Positions 33,616-36,759 of a stretch of 36,759 bases of DNA are shown piece by piece. The notes under the pieces are model-generated. The model was not told the origin of the DNA. It did not search any database and was given only the letters and a program-made list of their open reading frames with translations. Position 1 is the first letter of the stretch, and each line of letters opens with the position of its first letter. This DNA comes from Bacteroidales bacterium. Lineage in GTDB: Bacteria > Bacteroidota > Bacteroidia > Bacteroidales > UBA4181. The stretch lies in contig JAISRX010000295.1 in the NCBI GenBank assembly GCA_031273395.1, forward strand, positions 1 to 36,759, in the 5' to 3' direction. The position numbers were made by a program, and so were the translations under genes.

Positions 33616-34595
33616 CTTGCGCCGAAATAATTTTTCAGTTGAAGCTTTGCTCCTCTCGCCGTACCGTCATCGTCGGTTGTTTTTTTGTCGTCGTCATATA
33701 TCAGGTCGAACCGGAGATCGGCGGATATGTTCTTGTAAATAAGAAATTTCATGGTAGCCCAAAATGTGACGTCAATGTTTTCGGGCTGTTGGACATAGTT
33801 GGAAAACAGTTCCAGCTGGGAATTGTAGGAGATTTTATTTTTCAGTGCATTTCCCTTCACATTCACCACTATTCCGCCGCCAAATTCATAACGCGATTTG
33901 TGGGGAACCATTATGTCCGCACCGTTTTCATCCTGTTCCTTTTTCATCAGTCCCGCATTGGACAATACCTGCTGGTCGTCCGACCGTGCAAAGGTCGCCT
34001 TTCCCATGACGGGCGAAAATACGGTAGAAATGGTGTTATTGGGGCGATAATCCATCCCGATGGAAAGAAACAGTGAAATCGGCGCCAGAAAGTCACTGAT
34101 CCTGATGGTGTCCGTGCCGGTATATTTATAGCCGGGTGAAAACTGTGTGCGCGCCAGCAGGGACGCCGTGTAGTACCACTTGGGCGACAACTGGTGCCCT
34201 ATTTTTGATATGAGGCTGAGGTTATCGTTGTTTTTCACCGCTTTCCGGTCGCCGTTCTTTAGCAGGCTATAGGAAAATATTCCGTAATTTTCGAATGTCC
34301 GCTTGCCTTTTTTGTAGTTGGCATACAGGTTGGCGGAGGGGGCTATGCCTATCTGGTCTTCACCGCCTCCCGACCAGTTGGTCAGGGAAGTGGAAGTAAA
34401 CGACAGCGAAACATCACCACCGTGCACCCACGGGTGTTTCTCGTCGGACGAAAATTTTGCGTACTGTTTCAGTCCCGCACCGGCGGCGGTTGCTTTTGCC
34501 GCCTTGATGGAAGCGTCATCCTGCGCCTGCATGTCGATGAAGGGACAAACCAGTGAAATGGTCAGGAAAACAATATAAATTCTTTGTGCTGCCAT
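33597..34595 (-). CDS. DUF3078 outer-membrane beta-barrel protein
   Basis: This 332-residue protein has a signal peptide (about 1-24, ending DMQAQ). HGGDVSLSFTSTSLTNWSGG, with GEDQIGIAPSANLYANYKKG after it, is the DUF3078 hallmark. Strand-like alternation continues to a terminal FGASLFYQF, with the C-terminal Phe expected of barrels. The function of the family is unknown to me. It starts 6 bases after the glycosyltransferase stop, so it is probably co-transcribed with DUF4199 and GT2. Confidence 0.85.
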   Translation of the reverse strand: MAAQRIYIVFLTISLVCPFIDMQAQDDASIKAAKATAAGAGLKQYAKFSSDEKHPWVHGGDVSLSFTSTSLTNWSGGGEDQIGIAPSANLYANYKKGKRTFENYGIFSYSLLKNGDRKAVKNNDNLSLISKIGHQLSPKWYYTASLLARTQFSPGYKYTGTDTIRISDFLAPISLFLSIGMDYRPNNTISTVFSPVMGKATFARSDDQQVLSNAGLMKKEQDENGADIMVPHKSRYEFGGGIVVNVKGNALKNKISYNSQLELFSNYVQQPENIDVTFWATMKFLIYKNISADLRFDLIYDDDKKTTDDDGTARGAKLQLKNYFGASLFYQF

Positions 34596-34601
34596 GCAAT
34601 A

Positions 34602-35552
34602 TCAAATTTCCTCTTTGATCTGATAAATATTCCGTTCGGTGGAATTACGCGAAATCATTTCTCCCAAAAATCCTGCCAGAAACAGTTGCGTTCCCAATAT
34701 CATTGCCGCAAGCGACAGGTAAAAGTACGGGCTGCTGGTGACCAGGCTCATTTTAATTCCCTGACGGATGAAATACAGTTTTTGTATTCCCAATCCTGCT
34801 GCCGCAAGAAATCCGATGATGAACATCAGCGTTCCCAGCGATCCGAACAGGTGCATGGGTTTTTTCCCGAAGCGTGAAACAAACAGGATGCTCAGCAAAT
34901 CGAGGAACCCATTGATAAAACGTGTCCAGCCGAATTTGCTGACGCCGTATTTTCTTGCCCTGTGTTCCACTGTCTTCTCCCCGATACGGTAAAATCCCGC
35001 TTTGTATGCCAGTACGGGAATGTAACGATGCATCTCTCCATACACTTCGATGCTTTTGACCACATCGTTGCGGTACGCTTTTAATCCGCAGTTCATGTCA
35101 TGCAGGCGGATGCCCGTCATCATGCGCGTGGTGGCATTATAGATTTTTGAAGGAATATTTTTGGTTAACCTGCTGTCGTAGCGTTTTTTCTTCCATCCCG
35201 AAACCAGATCGTAATTCTCTTCCTTGATCATCCGGTACAATTCCGGTATTTCGTCCGGGCTGTCCTGCATGTCGGCGTCCAGGGTAATGACCACCTCTCC
35301 CGCCGCTTTTTTGAACCCGCAGAACAAAGCCGCCGATTTTCCATAATTGCGCCGGAAGCGGATCGCATGGACAGGCAAATAACGTTGCGCCAGTTCTTCT
35401 ATCACTTTCCACGAGTGATCCCTGCTGCCGTCGTCCACCAAAATCACTTCATAGGTGTAGGCATGTTCCCGCATGATACGTTCAATCCACGCAACAAGTT
35501 CGGGAAGGGATTCGGCTTCATCAAACAACGGAATGATAATTGAGATTTCCAT
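34602..35552 (-). CDS. Family 2 glycosyltransferase, polyprenyl-phosphate type
   Basis: This 316-residue enzyme resembles dolichol/undecaprenyl-phosphate sugar transferases (DPM1, GtrB, ArnC). The GT-A domain shows ISIIIPLFDEAESLPELVAW, VDDGSRDHS (39-47) and the metal-binding DAD at 92-94 in TLDADMQDSPDEIPEL. YGVSKFGWTRFINGFLDLLS leads into two C-terminal transmembrane helices (about 232-256 and 268-292). It would charge a lipid carrier with a sugar at the cytoplasmic face. The sugar cannot be told. It is 5 bases after the DUF4199 gene. Confidence 0.9.
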   Translation of the reverse strand: MEISIIIPLFDEAESLPELVAWIERIMREHAYTYEVILVDDGSRDHSWKVIEELAQRYLPVHAIRFRRNYGKSAALFCGFKKAAGEVVITLDADMQDSPDEIPELYRMIKEENYDLVSGWKKKRYDSRLTKNIPSKIYNATTRMMTGIRLHDMNCGLKAYRNDVVKSIEVYGEMHRYIPVLAYKAGFYRIGEKTVEHRARKYGVSKFGWTRFINGFLDLLSILFVSRFGKKPMHLFGSLGTLMFIIGFLAAAGLGIQKLYFIRQGIKMSLVTSSPYFYLSLAAMILGTQLFLAGFLGEMISRNSTERNIYQIKEEI

Positions 35553-35557
35553 GATGA

Positions 35558-36073
35558 TTATTCAGGCGTATGGTTGGACAGGAAAGATGATTTTCTTAAC
35601 CAGACGGCACAAATGGCGGCTGCTACCGTGCCTGTCAGGGTATAGAGCATGAGCGTGCCGAAGGCAAGAAAAACGGGTGAAAAGGTCTTTCTGCATTGTT
35701 CCATGTAGTTGGACAGCATTTCAGGCGGCATGGACGGCTGCAATACCTGTTCGCAAATCTTCAGGTATTCGTCCACTATACCGGGGTTGATCGCCTTCAC
35801 CGTGACATACATCACAAAGGCAAGGATCAGCGACGCATAAAACGCGGTGCGTATGCCTGTTGCCAGCAGTTTTCCGTAGGAACCGACGCCGGACATTTTG
35901 CGAAACATTCTTATTCCGTAGCAAATGCCGCAGGCAAAGACAAAGATGCCGATCAACCCGAACTGATTCAGCACCGGTACAAAAGAAACCAGCAGCATCA
36001 AAGCGGCTGTTACCGCCCCAACATTCATTGCCAACCGCGTTGAAGAAACCGGAATATCCGACGACTTATTCAT
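35558..36073 (-). CDS. DUF4199 integral membrane protein
   Basis: This 171-residue protein has four hydrophobic segments (about 16-34, 38-55, 70-92 and 131-156), as in DUF4199. It has a long loop between the third and fourth (VKAINPGIVDEYLKICEQVL and following). The function is unknown. It is the first gene of DUF4199-GT2-DUF3078. Pairing of DUF4199 with this type of GT2 is, as I recall, common in Bacteroidales, suggesting a partnership in lipid-linked sugar transfer (inference). Confidence 0.82.
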   Translation of the reverse strand: MNKSSDIPVSSTRLAMNVGAVTAALMLLVSFVPVLNQFGLIGIFVFACGICYGIRMFRKMSGVGSYGKLLATGIRTAFYASLILAFVMYVTVKAINPGIVDEYLKICEQVLQPSMPPEMLSNYMEQCRKTFSPVFLAFGTLMLYTLTGTVAAAICAVWLRKSSFLSNHTPE

Positions 36074-36095
36074 GTTTTTAAGAAAAAATAAACTG

Positions 36096-36126
36096 CAAAA
36101 GTAATGTTTTTAGTGGTTCAAACAAA
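36096..36126 (-). promoter_or_regulatory. Promoter of the DUF4199-GT2-DUF3078 unit
   Basis: On the minus strand TTTG (36126-36123), 19 bases, then TACTTTTG (36103-36096) match the consensus, 22 bases before the start codon. Confidence 0.65.
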
Positions 36127-36142
36127 AAAAATCTTTTAAAAC

Positions 36143-36582
36143 GGGTGCAGGGCAGATTTCGCTTCGCTTCATCTGCGGTTAATAAAGTGCCGTCCCGTGC
36201 GGGAATTGGTAGCGTATGGATGCCGTCCTGTCCGTAAGCTGAAGCATTCGGTTAATAATGTGTCGTCCCGTGCGGGACTTGGGAGCGTATATATGCCGTC
36301 CTGTCCGTAAGCTGAAGCTTACGGTTAATAAAGTGTCGTCCCGTGCGGGACTTGGGAGAGGTGGCGGGTACGCTATCCGTAGGCTGATGCCTTCGGTTAA
36401 TAAAGTGCCGTCCCTGCGGGACTTGGGAGCGTATGGATGCCGCCTGTCCGTAAGCTGAAGCATACGGTTAATAAAGTGTCGTCCCGAGCGGGACTTGGAA
36501 GAGTGTGGATATTTCGTTTCCACAGATGAAGCGAAGCGGAATCTGCGGTTAATAAAGTGCCGTCCCGTGCGGGACTTGGGGG
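36143..36582. repeat. Tandem double-hairpin array, about 72-bp units
   Basis: GGTTAATAA recurs at 36177, 36250, 36323, 36395, 36466 and 36547 (spacings 73, 73, 72, 71 and 81). Each unit has a hairpin GTCCCG-tg-CGGGAC and a second stem such as CCGTAAGC-tgaa-GCTTACGG. The outermost units carry instead a CAGAT/ATCTG stem with a GAAGCG-type loop. The right end runs into dispersed element copy 3. A solo unit occurs at 7695-7784. The long minus-strand reading frame through it is a by-product of the repeats. Confidence 0.92.
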
Positions 36583-36583
36583 G

Positions 36584-36759
36584 TGAGTTTTCGTACCCCG
36601 CACTGCGCTTCGCTTGTACGGGGTTATCAAAAGGCAACCCCTGTCGGGGTTGTGCACAGCCCTGCATGGACGTAAAACGCCGCAGGCGTTACCCGTTGAT
36701 AACCCCGTATGAAATGCGGGGCGAGGCACGACAGGCTAACCCCGTCACTCCGGAGCATG
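36584..36759 (-). repeat. Dispersed element, copy 3, fused to the hairpin array
   Basis: Reverse-complement match to the core of 3107-3255 (from the GCCTGTCG side to GGGGTACGAAAACTCA). It lacks the TGCAGTATA end of copies 1 and 2 and joins the hairpin array instead. The core seems to end near 36740, and the sequence beyond runs to the window edge. Confidence 0.8.

Noticed and set aside
36143-36582. CRISPR array
   Set aside because: Unit spacing is regular, but the whole unit is conserved. There are no unique spacers, and unit parts form two hairpins; no cas genes are nearby.
36143-36582. Integron attC sites
   Set aside because: Units lack the GTTRRRY / RYYYAAC ends and separate no gene cassettes, and no integron integrase is present.
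36179-36667. Minus-strand protein of 162 residues
   Set aside because: It is produced entirely by reading through the hairpin array and dispersed element copy 3.

Overview
The window looks like a chromosomal segment of a Bacteroidales-type member of the Bacteroidota. Three things point there: a complete type IX secretion core (porP-gldK-gldL-gldM-gldN), several families largely confined to that phylum (DUF5686, DUF3078, DUF3127, DUF4199, DUF6261), and promoters of the Bacteroidota pattern TTTG-N(18-20)-TAnnTTTG in front of many genes. No species can be named from the sequence alone. 

Layout. 1-3300: a dispersed element, a 42-bp minisatellite, a DUF6261 gene, rubrerythrin, D-aminoacyl-tRNA deacylase (dtd) and a second, complete copy of the dispersed element, which has terminal inverted repeats. 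3306-7515 (minus): a large DUF5686 outer-membrane protein and an orphan V-type ATPase subunit B. 7942-17475 (minus): the T9SS core genes behind a strong bidirectional terminator, then a metal-site-less arginase-fold protein translationally coupled to DNA topoisomerase I. 17707-22605 (plus): a CstA-type transporter, then a tightly packed run of an outer-membrane-like protein, a thioredoxin-fold protein, phosphosulfolactate synthase, DUF368 and QueF. 22920-25694 (plus): rpsU-xerC-hpf, a PrxQ/Bcp peroxiredoxin and larB. 25695-26538: a striking AT-only 42-bp tandem array between convergent genes. 26539-27495 (minus): a lone GH43 lipoprotein. 28024-31767 (minus): nine ribosomal protein genes, rplV to rpsN. 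31913-32816: a decayed IS1380-family element. 33161-36073 (minus): DUF4199, GT2 glycosyltransferase, DUF3078 and DUF3127. 36143-36759: a roughly 72-bp double-hairpin array fused to a third copy of the dispersed element.

Much of the content is conserved core biology: translation, protein secretion, envelope maintenance and peroxide defence. Its arrangement is unusual. The S10/spc ribosomal operon is cut at both ends, V-ATPase subunit B stands without A or D, and rpsU-xerC-hpf is not followed by the tRNA/tuf block I would expect. Together with the dispersed repeats and the IS remnant, this suggests a genome reshuffled by repeat recombination. A mis-joined assembly is the alternative.

The least explained sequence is non-coding: the 42-bp AT array at 25.8-26.2 kb, the two-hairpin array at the right end, and the small inverted-repeat-bounded element.
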